Assembly (NCBI GenBank): GCA_940337035.1
Contig: CALNHX010007784.1
Location: 1 to 64,000, forward strand
From: Agriotes lineatus
Lineage: Eukaryota; Arthropoda; Insecta; Coleoptera; Elateridae
Direction: 5' to 3'
Length of the DNA stretch: 64,000 bases
Positions 11,511-21,436 of the stretch are shown in pieces. Position 1 is the stretch's first letter; every line of letters begins with the position of its first letter. The position numbers were made by a program, and so were the translations under genes. The notes beneath the pieces are model-generated. The model had not been told where the DNA came from, did not search any database, and was given only the letters and a program-made list of their open reading frames with translations.

Positions 11511-12780
11511 CTGATTTTACCAAGAGGCGTTCATTGAATTTTGAAGAAGTGAATCAGTTTTTCATTGCCGATCGAACTCGCAATCAAATCATTGTCCCGC
11601 CAATTTTGTTGTATTTGCTTGTACCGTTGTCAAGTTCTTTTTTCTGAAAATGTTCGTCCTACTTCTGAACTTTGCTAAGTCCTCATTAAAGCGACGTTAA
11701 TTTTGTTGACTGAAGGCAACTTGTTGCTGAGTGAAAATTAGGAGCAGGTATGTCTCGCATACTCAGTGACGATGTTTGAAAACCTTGCTGCTAATTTTGA
11801 TGTTAAAAGGATTGCTGGAACTTTAATAATTGAAAATTCCAAAAGAGCTAATTTATTAGCCCCTGGCATTATTACCCAAATCCCTTGAAATCGTTTTACA
11901 CAATGAGTGGGTGGGGTATTACCTGAGTTAACGACTACAAAACTACGACCTCTCCGGGAGCACAACCTGAGACCAGCAATTAGAAGCACAAACAATTGCG
12001 CTTTTCGCAATTTCCCAGCCAAGGTTGCCCCGTTACAGCGTAACAATTCCGAGACTTCCTAACCTCGTCAAAATGGCATACCTGAGACGCAAAACGAGCA
12101 GCAAGTGCAGCAAAGAGCACAAAAGGAAGCTTTTATCGTTATTTTGTTCAAAGCTGCCATTTATCAAGTGCGCCGTTTCGCAGTTTACAAGTGTTTATGA
12201 TTAATTGCACCATCTATAGCTCCTACTGGGAGGAGTATGTGATCAAAATGCCGTTATGAAACAAACCGGCGCTTTGTTCTGTTCCTGTGCTCGTGAGAAC
12301 TGTTCAGACATCCTCCGACTAGTTTCGGCGCAGAGTTCGCGTTGAAAGATGAATAACACCTAACGTCGAATGCAATATACAATGTCTAACCTGATTGCAG
12401 ATCGACAATTAAGGTCAAAGGTTAAGCAGTCGAGGAATTTAATTTCTAGCGTCATTGCTGTTACAGGAATAGACGACTCACCGATGTAATATTATACCTG
12501 AGATAGGAGTATGGAAGCGTCTTGCTTGTACGAACTTACCTGGAAAAGAAAAACGTTATTAGTAAACAGCAAATAATACAAAACAGTTACGCGTAGTAAT
12601 AATTATTAAATGGAAACACAAAATAGTATAACTTCACTGAAATACATTTGTGTTAATGAAGATTAAATTGCTTTTATTTTGTTTTGAATAAATCAAGAAC
12701 AAAAATACAATAAATTTGCTGTAAGAACCAATTATTCCCAAAACACAATTCTTTAAAAAATGGCCAAACGCAAAACCCTT
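11511..12780. other. Non-genic stretch
   Basis: A GC-richer block (about 11920-12300) contains only short frames. The 102-codon minus-strand frame at 11738-12046 has no recognisable motif. A pyrimidine-rich CAG on the minus strand at 12540-12542 resembles a splice acceptor, but no convincing exon follows. Confidence 0.45.
12412..12424 (+). promoter_or_regulatory. DR1-type nuclear-receptor site (candidate)
   Basis: AGGTCA-A-AGGTTA is a direct repeat of nuclear-receptor half-sites with one-base spacing and a single deviation. HNF4 and RXR/USP-type receptors bind such sites. It lies outside recognised repeats, but a 13-bp match can occur by chance in 64 kb. Confidence 0.25.
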
Positions 12781-13044
12781 CTTCATTTCACACTGGCGAA
12801 AAGCCATCAACATATCTCATTTAAGGAAATAATTTTATAAACTGTTCTAGCCTCTCAGTGCATTAAAACCAATTATAGCTAATATCTAAAACTCTTAAAG
12901 CGACACACCCACAACCATTGCTCAGCTCACACTGGCGAAAGGTCACTAACACATGGAGTGTGCCCTAGAATGACTACAAAATCTTTTAAAAAGGGCAATT
13001 TTACAGAGGATGTTAATTTTGCATGGTATTTGTACCAGGCATAA
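12780..13044 (+). pseudogene. C2H2 zinc-finger remnant
   Basis: Two linker motifs are visible: HTGEKP (from 12789) and HTGERS (from 12928). After the second, the frame reads LTHGVCPRMTTKSFKKGNF, close to the C2H2 pattern TGEKPYxCxxCxKSFxxKGNL, and it stays open to a stop at 13042-13044. The expected cysteine and histidine pairs are incomplete, and the first unit runs into a stop 8 codons after HTGEKP. The two linkers are 139 bp apart rather than the 84 bp of adjacent fingers. This fits a decayed finger array or processed-gene scrap. Confidence 0.4.
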
Positions 13045-13811
13045 TTTTGTTATAAGCATGTCATAAACAGGTAATTTTCAAAGGGTTGCATATTCCCATC
13101 CTGCCTCAAACAAACTAATAACTAAGAGCTAATACTGTTTTCACCCCCTTACAGCGCTGAACAATAATTTCATTTCTTTGTCCATTAGAAGGTTAGTAAA
13201 GGTTCAGCTAGAACGCACCCTACAATACGTAAACGGTATTTTTAGATTTTTAACGACCTTACAGGATGCTTTTTATACATTTTGTCACTTTCGTGACTTC
13301 CTAAACTAATGAATCAGCACTTGGACAAATCAGCAGTCTGTAATTTAAAGCGTCTTCCGCTTCTAAAATCATAGAAGTACCTCCGCGATTAATGATGGAA
13401 AGCAACCAAGATTCCCAAAGCTATCGCTTTAAAAAAATAGATTTGGGGTAGAAAAATATTGTAAAAAGTTATGTATTTGTTTACATCTCATAATGTAATA
13501 ACTGTTAGTTGTTAGTTAGGCATGAATACTTATGCTTGGGTTCTTAGTATTTCTTCATACGAGTGCACGATGCAGAAATAAAATTGTCCATCCGTTTGAT
13601 AAGCTTCTTACAATTATACATTCACTTGTTCTAAAGTTGTTTTCCATGACAGTAATTCTCGATCTATCACTAAAGCCTTCCAATTTCCTGTGAAGGGTAT
13701 GCATCCCCAAATCATAATTGCATTGGAAAACTTACTTTTGTTTTCAGACAAGTCATTAAAAAGTGCCTGTGGTTGTTGAATTATTTTGATTGGACTGACG
13801 ATCTCTCGTCC
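13045..13811. other. Non-genic stretch
   Basis: No frame or repeat was recognised between the zinc-finger remnant and the hAT element. Confidence 0.5.
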
Positions 13812-13819
13812 ATATCAAT

Positions 13820-14444
13820 TAGGGATGTCAGCGGGTACCCGGGTACCCGGGTCGACCCGGGTACTAGTCGACCCGGGTATATTTTCAGGACCCGGGTACC
13901 CGACTAGTAAATTATATAATTTCCAGAAAGTCAGCCTTTTTCGGAGAAAATTATAAAGACTTAAAAACAATAGGAATAAGCTGTAGAAAAACATAACCAT
14001 GCAGTAATAACAAGAATCACACTATCCATACCACATAAATGTTTATTGTTTCATATAAAGCAATAAATCCGCTTCACGGAAATATTCAACCCGCCAATAG
14101 TACCATTAAATCGCGTCAGTATAGATGAAGTAAAATCAACATCCTCTGTGTGATGTTGATGGTGATACCAATTTCGGACAAAAAGTCACGTACTTGAATT
14201 TGATAGCACTTGGAAGTGTGAAAATATTTACGAATAACAAACGACTTGCAGTTTAAATTGGTGAGTAGGTACTATTTTAATTTAATTCAGTTTAAAACTC
14301 CCGGCGTAAAAGAAAGAAATTGTAGTTACCTCAGATGTTCAGATGTACACTAACTTTTTTGTTATATATTTCGGGTACCCGGGTTTACCCGGGTACTGCT
14401 TTCGGGTACCCGGGTTTTATTTTAGACCGGGTACGACATCCCTA
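13820..14444 (+). mobile_element. hAT-type MITE, copy A
   Basis: The element begins TAGGGATGTC and ends GACATCCCTA (10-bp perfect TIR). It is flanked by a perfect 8-bp duplication, ATATCAAT, at 13812-13819 and 14445-14452. An 8-bp duplication with a TAGGG-type TIR is the hAT signature. Subterminal regions are packed with palindromic GGGTACCC, CCCGGG and GTCGAC words on both sides. The interior is AT-rich without a transposase, so the copy depends on an autonomous partner. A second copy in the opposite orientation lies at 37546-38164. Confidence 0.93.
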
Positions 14445-14504
14445 ATATCAATGCATAGTTTCCATTCGTCTCATTAGGTAGAACCTGTGTTGTCTACATA
14501 TTAG

Positions 14505-14729
14505 AATTCAAAATTTGATTACATCGAGGACATTTTCAAAATTTATCTTCCAAATATTACTACCAATGATCACGTCCCAACAGAAAGTGGACTTAGACAA
14601 GCCCAAATGGCAGAACAAGGGTACGCGAGTGATGATCGCAGCCGAGATCAAAATGAAAACATGGGAGCGCTCGAGCTGGAGTTTGCGAGAGTTCGACTCC
14701 CGGCACGGGCGGACTACATTTTCACTTAA
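14505..14729 (+). CDS. Candidate terminal coding exon of an unknown gene
   Basis: After a splice-acceptor-like sequence (tgtctacatattag, AG at 14503-14504), a frame of 74 codons runs to TAA at 14727-14729. The product has balanced composition: KFDYIEDIFKIYLPN near the start, then an acidic/polar middle (GYASDDRSRDQNEN) and ALELEFARVRLPARADYIFT at the end. GC and CpG rise in the last 100 bp relative to the AT-rich flank. It starts in phase 0, so it cannot join directly to the exon at 8845-8909, which ends in phase 2. I do not recognise the protein. An RTE fragment begins 4 bp after the stop, so a mobile-element origin is an alternative. Confidence 0.4.
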   Translation, partial: NSKFDYIEDIFKIYLPNITTNDHVPTESGLRQAQMAEQGYASDDRSRDQNENMGALELEFARVRLPARADYIFT

Positions 14730-14733
14730 TTAA

Positions 14734-15540
14734 GGTGATGTTATCTCCCCCAAAATATTCACCACCCTCTTGGAATATATGTTCAAATCCACAGACATTG
14801 CGGACAACTTTGATGACGCAAAAATGATGCTACACGAGCTAGAACTAGCATCCAAAAGGGTCGGTCTGAACATCAATATCAGCAAGACGAAGCTCATGAC
14901 AAACTTAGTTGCCAGTGAAAACCTAGTAGTCAACAAACTAAGCATTGCACAAGTGTACTCGTACAAATACCTGGGTCATGAAATTCGTGTGGGAAGGGAT
15001 AACCAAACATGTGAGATTGGCAGAAGAATAGGGCTAACCTGGGCAGCCTTTGAAAAATTAAAACACATTTTAAGATCTGATATACCTATGTGTCTCAAGA
15101 GTAAAGTTTACAAGCAGTACATACTACTCGTACTAACATACGGAGCTGAGACACTGACTTTATCAAAACAAACGGCCAAAAAAGTAAGAGTAGCTCAGAG
15201 ACACATGGAGAGAGCAATGCTAGGTCTATCTCTAAGAGACAGAGTACCAAATACAGAGGTGAGAAAGAGGAGCAGAGTCACAGATGCCATCATAAGAATA
15301 ACAAGTCTCAAGTGGAACTGGGCGGGCCACCTAGCCAGAACAAATTGATGATAAATGGACAAAGAAAATATCCGAATGGAAACCGCGCGAACATGCTTTC
15401 CGCAGCAGAGGCAGACCGCCCACGCGATGGTCAAATGATCTCAAACGCATCCGCATCAACTGGATAAATGCAGCGCAAGATAGAGAGAAATGGAGGTCTT
15501 TACGGGAGGCTTGTGTCCAACAGTGGACAACTATATAGCT
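14734..15540 (+). pseudogene. RTE-type LINE fragment (RT C-terminal part), internally deleted
   Basis: This is the 3' part of a non-LTR retrotransposon. It opens with GDVISPKIFTTLLEYMF, the region just before the RT catalytic motif, and continues as IADNFDDAKMMLHELE without the expected FADD/YADD box, so the catalytic segment has been lost. It goes on through YSYKYLGHEIRVG, RRIGLTWAAFEKLK, LTYGAETLTLS and RHMERAMLGLSLRDRVPNTE to the C-terminal LKWNWAGHLAR, then with a frameshift GRPPTRWSNDLKR and VQQWTT before the stop. It ends at a (TGA)n run (about 15543-15562), a typical RTE tail. The endonuclease and most of the RT are missing. A second copy lies at 45100-46165. Confidence 0.9.
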
Positions 15541-16730
15541 GTTTGATGATGATGATGATGATGAAGGTTTAGGTTTAAGTGACGCCCGCGCCCCCTTAAG
15601 TAATGCGTAAGCGGTTCCGGGTTCCAGAGGCAACGGCAATCGTCAGGAAGAAAATAAAAAAGATGATACAATAAAAAACGTTACAGATTTCATAATCAAC
15701 AACTGGAAAGACATCGTCCGAGGCCGTCCCCAATTGAAAATTAAAAAAACTTAAAAGAAACCATAAGAAATGAACAAATCCAGAAAACATGGACGCTTAT
15801 GAAGAGCAGATATCAAACTGCCTGGATTATGACAAAAATATGCCAGAGACAACTTATTCGAAAGTCCTAAACCTATATTATCAGAGCAGAGACGGTAGAC
15901 AGAAGAATATTTGAGAAACTTAGGTAACATCAAGACAAAAGAATACGGAAGAAATTAAGAATGCAATAGAAGAGATTGAGAATCAAGTCTTAAGAGCGAG
16001 AAATATAATAGGGAGAAAGATATGCATCAAGGTCAAACAAACACACAGTAATATCATACCACACAAAAAACAAATTTTAAGAACTGTAGATGATTATATT
16101 ACAGACAAGCGCCTGAAGAAATCAACCAATCAATCGCTCCGGGGAGGAAGGGGGGGGGGGGTGACAAAAATTAGTAAATCCCCTAGTTTTATTTAGCAAA
16201 TTCCTTCTGGAAGGAATAATGCCATCGCAATGGAATTACTTATTCACCAAAGTACTTACCAAGCAATTAACAAATAAACTTAAGCTCTCCCTTCAACAGA
16301 ACAAGCAGGTTTTCATTTGAGGTACGGAACAAATAACAATCTCCTTACCGTATACCGTACACATATATTTTTGTGTTAACTGATAATCGTATCACACACG
16401 TTTTATGCAAGAAAAACTATTTAACGTTCGCACATCATTTTCACATTTAACTTACATTTGCCTACTGAACGGATCGTCAAATATTGAAAAATTTACGGCA
16501 GCATACTGAAAGATGCGCAGAACCCCGTTCGTGAATCGGTAATACGTGTGTGTTTAGCGGCGTTTGCGACGAGCTAGCAATCGCGGGGTGTTGAGAACTG
16601 AAATTCAGCAGTCGCGGGACAGCTTTAGCTGGAAGCGCCCGTAACCGCGGCTCACATAGTGCGTTATGTGAATTTGCCCTAAGGCGAAATTAATAAAAAG
16701 GGCGAGAAGCCTGCAGCAAATAATTGCTGC
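15541..16730. other. RTE tail and non-genic stretch
   Basis: It starts with the TGATGA run of the RTE tail. A poly-G run sits near 16149-16161. From about 16500 the sequence becomes GC- and CpG-richer without a recognisable protein. Confidence 0.45.
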
Positions 16731-16737
16731 CTACAAG

Positions 16738-17004
16738 TTAAAGACGCATCAAAACAGCGATTGCGTTCCCAGCAGACGCTTTCTTTATCGCGTACAGAGT
16801 AGGTACGCAAACTGCGACACACACCAAAGGTGTATTTGCGACGTTTGGGGACATCGTGACGTCACCTGTAGCTGAAACGTCGAAGGCGGCGATAAGAGTA
16901 CGGTATTCCCCTTCCGCCTTCGACTGTGGTAACTTTTCATGCATCACACGGCTTAAGGCTTGGATGACGCAATCCAAGCCACTTCGAGAATCAAAAGGTA
17001 ATGG
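16738..17004 (-). CDS. Candidate exon on minus strand, function unknown
   Basis: On the minus strand a pyrimidine-rich acceptor (ccatttcctgtag) ends at 17005. The frame from 17004 then stays open for 88 codons to a stop at 16738-16740. The sequence has mixed, protein-like composition (SGLDCVIQALSRVMHEKLP, EGEYRTLIAAFDVSATGDV). A weak donor (ACAG|GTGACG) lies inside it and overlaps a CRE palindrome. There is no ATG near the 5' end, so it would have to be an internal or terminal exon. It is downstream, on the same strand, of the exon candidate at 17836-18068, but the phases do not join in this frame. A regulatory non-coding block is an equally good reading. Confidence 0.22.
   Translation of the reverse strand, partial: PLPFDSRSGLDCVIQALSRVMHEKLPQSKAEGEYRTLIAAFDVSATGDVTMSPNVANTPLVCVAVCVPTLYAIKKASAGNAIAVLMRL
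16857..16864. promoter_or_regulatory. Palindromic CRE (TGACGTCA)
   Basis: A perfect CREB/ATF consensus palindrome lies inside a CpG-richer block (about 16500-17200). Another TGACGTCA at about 47527-47534 lies in AT-rich DNA. Binding is inferred only. Confidence 0.3.
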
Positions 17005-17835
17005 CTACAGGAAATGGCAGTAACGCGATAAGCAATCGTCACCGGTGTGTGAGAATCGCTCTTAAGGAATGCGAATTGTGCGAGCTTAATATTGCTTAAT
17101 ATTATTTTTAATAGTGTTTCCTGTATGTGTTTAAAACGTACGACAGTATTCCCACGTTATCTCGCACTAAGTTGTTCTACGACTGATCGCGTGCAGGCCT
17201 CGTAAAGACAGTTGAATTGGCGCCTCTCAAAATTGATGCCTCATATAAACCTTTAAATATAGTACAATGGGCGTAGGTACTTACATAGACACTCGGAAAA
17301 TGCGTTTGTGGAATTTTTAAACGCTGCCTCGCTGCACTTTAACACTGTTTGCAGCAAACGTGGGGTGCCAGACTCTTTCAGGCCGCTTCAAATTAACTTA
17401 TACCTCCCTGGACGAATTCACGTACTATACTTTCCAGTCCAACAAACCCATGCAGCTCTCAGAATGCGCAAACTCGGAATTAATCTGTCAAACTACGTAT
17501 CACTGAAAGTTACTAAATGCAGGTCGTGGAGTGTTTTAAAATTTGAATTACAGCAATTTATGAGCAAATTAACCAGGTAATTTGAATTCTCGCGCTTTAT
17601 TATAGCGTCAGTAATTATCTTTTGTTTTTGATCTTACGCGGGAACGCTGTGCCTTCATTTGCCTTGGACCGCGTCGATTTCAAGAAAAACATAACCTCAA
17701 CTTTATTTTGGGAATTTCAAGAACTAAGGCTTTTGCCTGAAGTTATATAAGCCTGGAAACGGCTTCGTCGCGACGTTCTCTTGCTGGCGGGTAATTTTCA
17801 GGCCTCTAGTGCGAATGTTTTCCGCATAAACTAAC
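17005..17835. other. Non-genic or intronic stretch
   Basis: It contains a 90-codon frame (17308-17580, +) with no recognisable motif and no convincing splice sites. It could be the intron between the two minus-strand exon candidates. Confidence 0.4.
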
Positions 17836-18068
17836 CTGTACAAATCTGCAGGCTGCGGCAGCTCCTCGGAGACGTTGTAAGCAGGCAGATCTTCCCTTGG
17901 GGTACTGGAATCGCTGTGTCGGGCTCGTAGGCGCTGGACGGGCGTGCTCAGGACCCTCTTCTTGCCTCTGGGTATGGATCGTTGGCTGGACTCGGGTTGC
18001 GGAAGCTCTCTCGCAGGCGTCGACGAAGAAAATATTTTTATATGGAAGAATTCGAAACCCACATAGTG
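17836..18068 (-). CDS. Candidate internal coding exon (basic, S/T-P-rich), gene unknown
   Basis: On the minus strand an acceptor (attaccacag, ending at 18069) opens a 77-codon frame that ends at a canonical donor (TACAG|GTTAGT, exon end at 17836). The product is polar and probably disordered: SSSTPARELPQPESSQRSIP, GKKRVLSTPVQRLRARHSDS, then STPREDLPAYNVSEELPQPA and DLYR. Codons are strongly GC-ending (ctg, gcc, agc, gtc), while the flanks on both sides are AT-rich, which is the best coding signature in the window. The AT-rich first 16 codons suggest the true acceptor may be further in, near 18010. SP/TP and RxS motifs would suit a phosphorylated region. I do not recognise the family. Confidence 0.5.
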
Positions 18069-19090
18069 CTGTGGTAATTTGTGAGCACTTTGATGCACTT
18101 TTTATGATTATACTCCACTTATTTCTGTATAAAAACTTAATTTTTCTGGACATACAAAAACGCCTGTCATTCAAATAATTTATTTATTTTTTAATTTTTC
18201 GCGTCGTTTTTAAACAATTGAACATCTGGATTATAAAAACGGAAATTGACCTTATTCAAAACACTTACTTTTACAATTAAATATTCTTAAAACTAAATAA
18301 TTTACAGTAAAACCTTATTCATAAAAATTGTCCTTTCAATTTTGCATTTTGTCTCTTAAGTGTCACTCACATTGCACTGTTTAATTGTCTGTTCACTTAT
18401 TAATTACACTGACTAGCAGTTCACTCATTCACTTCCTTTTACAAACTTGGTGTTCAATTAGGTGTCTGTTTTTCTTGCATTTTCCTAATCACTGTTTGAA
18501 TTTCACCAAATTTTCGAATCTTGTCGTTCCATGTTATAATAGCCTTATTAGATCTGGTCTCGTGCTATTTGCACATTATTCCAAGCATTCTGCTTTTCTT
18601 TACCTTTGTATACTAAGCTCATAAAACATATTTTAATAATTATGATGACTTCTAACTTTACTTGACACGCATGTAATATAAATCTTTCTGTGATAGATTT
18701 TTTTAACTGGATTGGCTTTTACTTTTCACCAACCTTTATTATTATTTTAAGCTAATTAAAATTAGGTGACTCCACTCTAGAAAATTTGAGCTCTGCCTTA
18801 TGCCTTCTGTTCTCAATCATTTTATTTACTAGAAGCATTGCTTTGCAAATGTAATTACTGATTAAAGTTTTTATGATACTTCTTGCAGTTATATAAAATA
18901 TCTCACTCTGAGCTTTTGTGAAAACTTCATTAATTTGCCAATGCTAACAGAATTGAGTTCGTAGGGCTTAAAACCATAGCAATATGTATGAACCTTTAGT
19001 TAACCCGAAGAATTTTATTGAAAACCAGAAGCCCGAAGAATAATTGCCAAACCGGAAGTCTTCGGGTCAAAATGACAGTGTTGGCAATCC
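18069..19090. other. AT-rich non-genic stretch
   Basis: Only chance frames are present. 18180-18960 is very AT-rich. The words cccgaaga and tcttcggg near 19002-19070 form a small hairpin just before the palindrome at 19093. Confidence 0.5.
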
Positions 19091-19092
19091 TA

Positions 19093-19187
19093 GTTGAAAC
19101 CCCCTTGTCGAACTTAAACGATTGCAGCCTACGACTTCGTCTCAGGCTGCAACTGTCGTTTTCATTCGACAAAGGTATATTTTCAAC
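19093..19187. repeat. Palindrome with GACTTCGTCT centre, copy 2
   Basis: The left arm (ccccttgtcgaa, aaacga, ttgcagcct) pairs with the right arm (aggctgcaa, tcgtttt, ttcgacaaagg) around a gacttcgtct centre. It shares its centre with the palindrome at 548-645, although the arms differ. Confidence 0.65.
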
Positions 19188-19200
19188 ACTTGTTATACAA

Positions 19201-19856
19201 TAGTTATTTAGACCACAAGTGTTAGAAGTGCAACTTTTTTTCACAAGTGTGGAGGGTTATTAAACGAGGCCGAGTTTAATATTCCACACGCGTGAAAAAT
19301 AAGCACGCTAACACGGCTTGTCTAAAAGATTTTTTAAAATTTCATTAAATATTTAAATCCAAGCCTATTTTGTATAGAATTTGTATATGCCTTCATTTTA
19401 GTCAAGTGCGTTGGTCAGTTCTGGTAATTAAAGAAATGTCTATTGGTAACTAAAGAAACGACCAATTAGAATCGTTCATTCCTAAATTAAAAGCAAGTGT
19501 CACTTTTTTTCACTGCGTGAAAAAAGTGGCACTTCACACACCGAAATTAATTTAAAATAGTTATTTGGACCACAATTGTTAGAAGTGCAACTTTTTTCAC
19601 ACGCGTGAAAACTAAGCACGCTAACACGAGTTGTCTATAAGATTTTTTTAAAATTCCATTAAATATTCAAATCCAAGCCTATTTTGTATAGAATTGTATT
19701 TGCCTTTATTTTAGTCAAGTGCGTTGGTCAGTTCTGGTAACTAAGGAAACGTCTATTTAAAATCGTTCATTCCTAAATTAAAAGCAAAGTGTCACTTTTT
19801 TCACTGAGTGAAAAAAGTGGCACTTCACACAACGAAATTAATTTTAAAAAGCCTAC
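19201..19856 (+). repeat. Two direct copies of a 300-357-bp hairpin-containing repeat
   Basis: Copy A (19201-19557) and copy B (19558-about 19856) both start tagttattt.gaccacaa and share gttagaagtgcaac, aagcacgctaacacg, agtcaagtgcgttggtcagttctggtaa-like blocks and a terminal hairpin (gtgtcac...cactg.gtgaaaaaagtggcac). Copy A has two insertions, one containing taaacgaggccgagttta. No coding frame is present. Confidence 0.85.
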
Positions 19857-20149
19857 TTTTTTAAATGACATTTTAAAAAATAACTATTTACAACTTAGTC
19901 TGCTTTAAAATTAATACACTTTCTTAGTGGCCATGTAATTTCTGCGAACGCTTAAAAATATGAACTATGCGAGCATTTATTTTTGGAGAACAACAAATGT
20001 CAGATATCGCATATCCTGTAAAACACATCTTTAGACACTTATTCCCATCTGTACTTCCCATTTCTACTTTCTGCTCCATAATATAGCCCAGTAACCGTTT
20101 TTCCAAGTTCTAAATAGTTGATGACAATAACACCTTATTTACTATTTTT

Positions 20150-20230
20150 AGCCAAAATGTTTCCCCTCCATCGATTGTTGTTTTATTTCCGAATCATAGT
20201 GGAACATGGTGAATCCAAGTTTCATCCTGT
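20150..20230 (-). pseudogene. mariner transposase fragment (DETW motif)
   Basis: The minus strand reads DETWIHH, then after a one-base frameshift HYDSEIKQQSMEGKHFG. This is the mariner-family block DETWVHHYxPESKxQSMEWKH that holds one of the catalytic aspartates. Nothing recognisable continues on either side. It is a short decayed scrap. Confidence 0.65.
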
Positions 20231-21392
20231 TGTAGTGCTCACTTTGAAAGGGTATATTTCACTTTGCGTTTGTAAATATAATACGTTCTATTATCACAGA
20301 ATTGAAACAAGCCTGAAGTTGGACATATGTGAATGTGAAATTTGATACCACAGTGGGTGACCTTTCCAATACGAAAGCTCTGGTATAATTTTGAAGTGTT
20401 ACTTGTGGTAATCAATATTATGTGTATTAGTAGAGAGGATGAAATAATAAGATCTGTGATAGGTATTAAGCTTGAGTCGCTTTGCTATGGAGGTTGTTAT
20501 TATTATTATATTCAGATAAGAGCTAAAGCCGAATTTCCTAAAATGCCCAAAGAAAAAAATTGTATACAATTCTATAGTGCAGCCAAGTTGTACTATGTTT
20601 CATTGTTGCATTAACTGCTTTGTTTGTTTGGTACATTACTCACTAGTATTGCCGGGTTGATGCCCACTCGGTACCACGTTCGTGTACTGTTGTGCCTAAA
20701 AATAGCAGACATCCGGCGAAATGACCCCTAACCCTTGATCTGGTAAGTACCTACCTTATCGGTCATCCAGGAAGCGCACCTGGGTAGCCATGGGATGCTC
20801 ATTTCCCACAAATGCGTTGTGATTTTGTTCTTCTGGAATAACGGCAACTGTAGATGCAAATCACATTGACATGAGTTTGAGCTCTTTGGTCTAGTTCAGC
20901 TGATGGGCGCTAGATGCAGTTAGCATCCGTATTGCAGGTGTTTTACAAATACATAATCGGGGCTGCACTTGAAGACTATTTCGCATCGAGATACTCTACC
21001 AGATGCTACATGTGAGCACCGCAAAACCCCCTGAAAGTAGCATCATCCCGAACACGTACTGCAAAATGTTTTAATGTTGGTTTACTCTTGATTGCATGCC
21101 TGCTTGTGGAATTTGGCTGTTTTGTGCGTACAAGCGAGTGTGTGTGATCGCATGCCTACAAAATGTATACGTAAGATCAATTTTTGATTTTGACTTCCTT
21201 CTTGTAATCGGCATTCAATTTAGAAATCATAATTCCACACAAAACAATTGAAGCACGTTCATTTGAGATTACAAACGTATTTGCTATTCGTTTTAAAGAA
21301 TAAGACTATTTGCTATTAGCAAATCATGTACACGTACAACCTCCAGATTTTCAGAATTGAACAATATCCGCCCTTCTCAGGACTAACTAGGA
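20231..21392. other. Unclassified block and AT-rich sequence
   Basis: Positions 20640-21060 are markedly GC-richer than the flanks, with sharp edges, and look like the untranslated end of an unidentified retroelement or another repeat. I find no partner copy in the window and no frame in it. Confidence 0.35.
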
Positions 21393-21436
21393 ACACCTGA
21401 AGACGGGAGTAGATCAAAACTCCCGAAACGTTGTGT
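21393..21436 (+). ncRNA. Hammerhead-ribozyme-like motif 2
   Basis: CTGAAGA (21397-21403) is a valid CUGANGA core. One extra C is followed by stem II, GGGAGT (21405-21410) paired with ACTCCC (21419-21424), perfect over 6 bp with an 8-nt loop. GAAA (21425-21428) is intact. Stem I is ACAC (21393-21396) paired with GTGT (21433-21436). The ACGT linker (21428-21431) and T17 match motif 3. No PLE ORF is adjacent, so it is probably a solo terminal piece of a PLE. Confidence 0.65.

Noticed and set aside
12482..12542. Minus-strand micro-exon after a pyrimidine-rich CAG at 12540-12542
   Set aside because: In the phase needed to follow the 17836-18068 exon it hits a stop at once; the other frame has no recognisable product.
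13830..13910. GGTACC, CCCGGG, GTCGAC and ACTAGT sites packed together like a cloning polylinker
   Set aside because: The same palindromes occur at both ends of two full elements with intact 8-bp duplications, so they are natural subterminal repeats of a hAT MITE.
14685..14715. B-box-like GAGTTCGACTCCCGG suggesting a SINE or tRNA
   Set aside because: No A box at the right distance, and the bases are explained by the open frame of the exon candidate at 14505-14729.
15562..15582. Telomere-like ggtttaggttta
   Set aside because: Only two imperfect units next to an RTE tail; not a TTAGG array.
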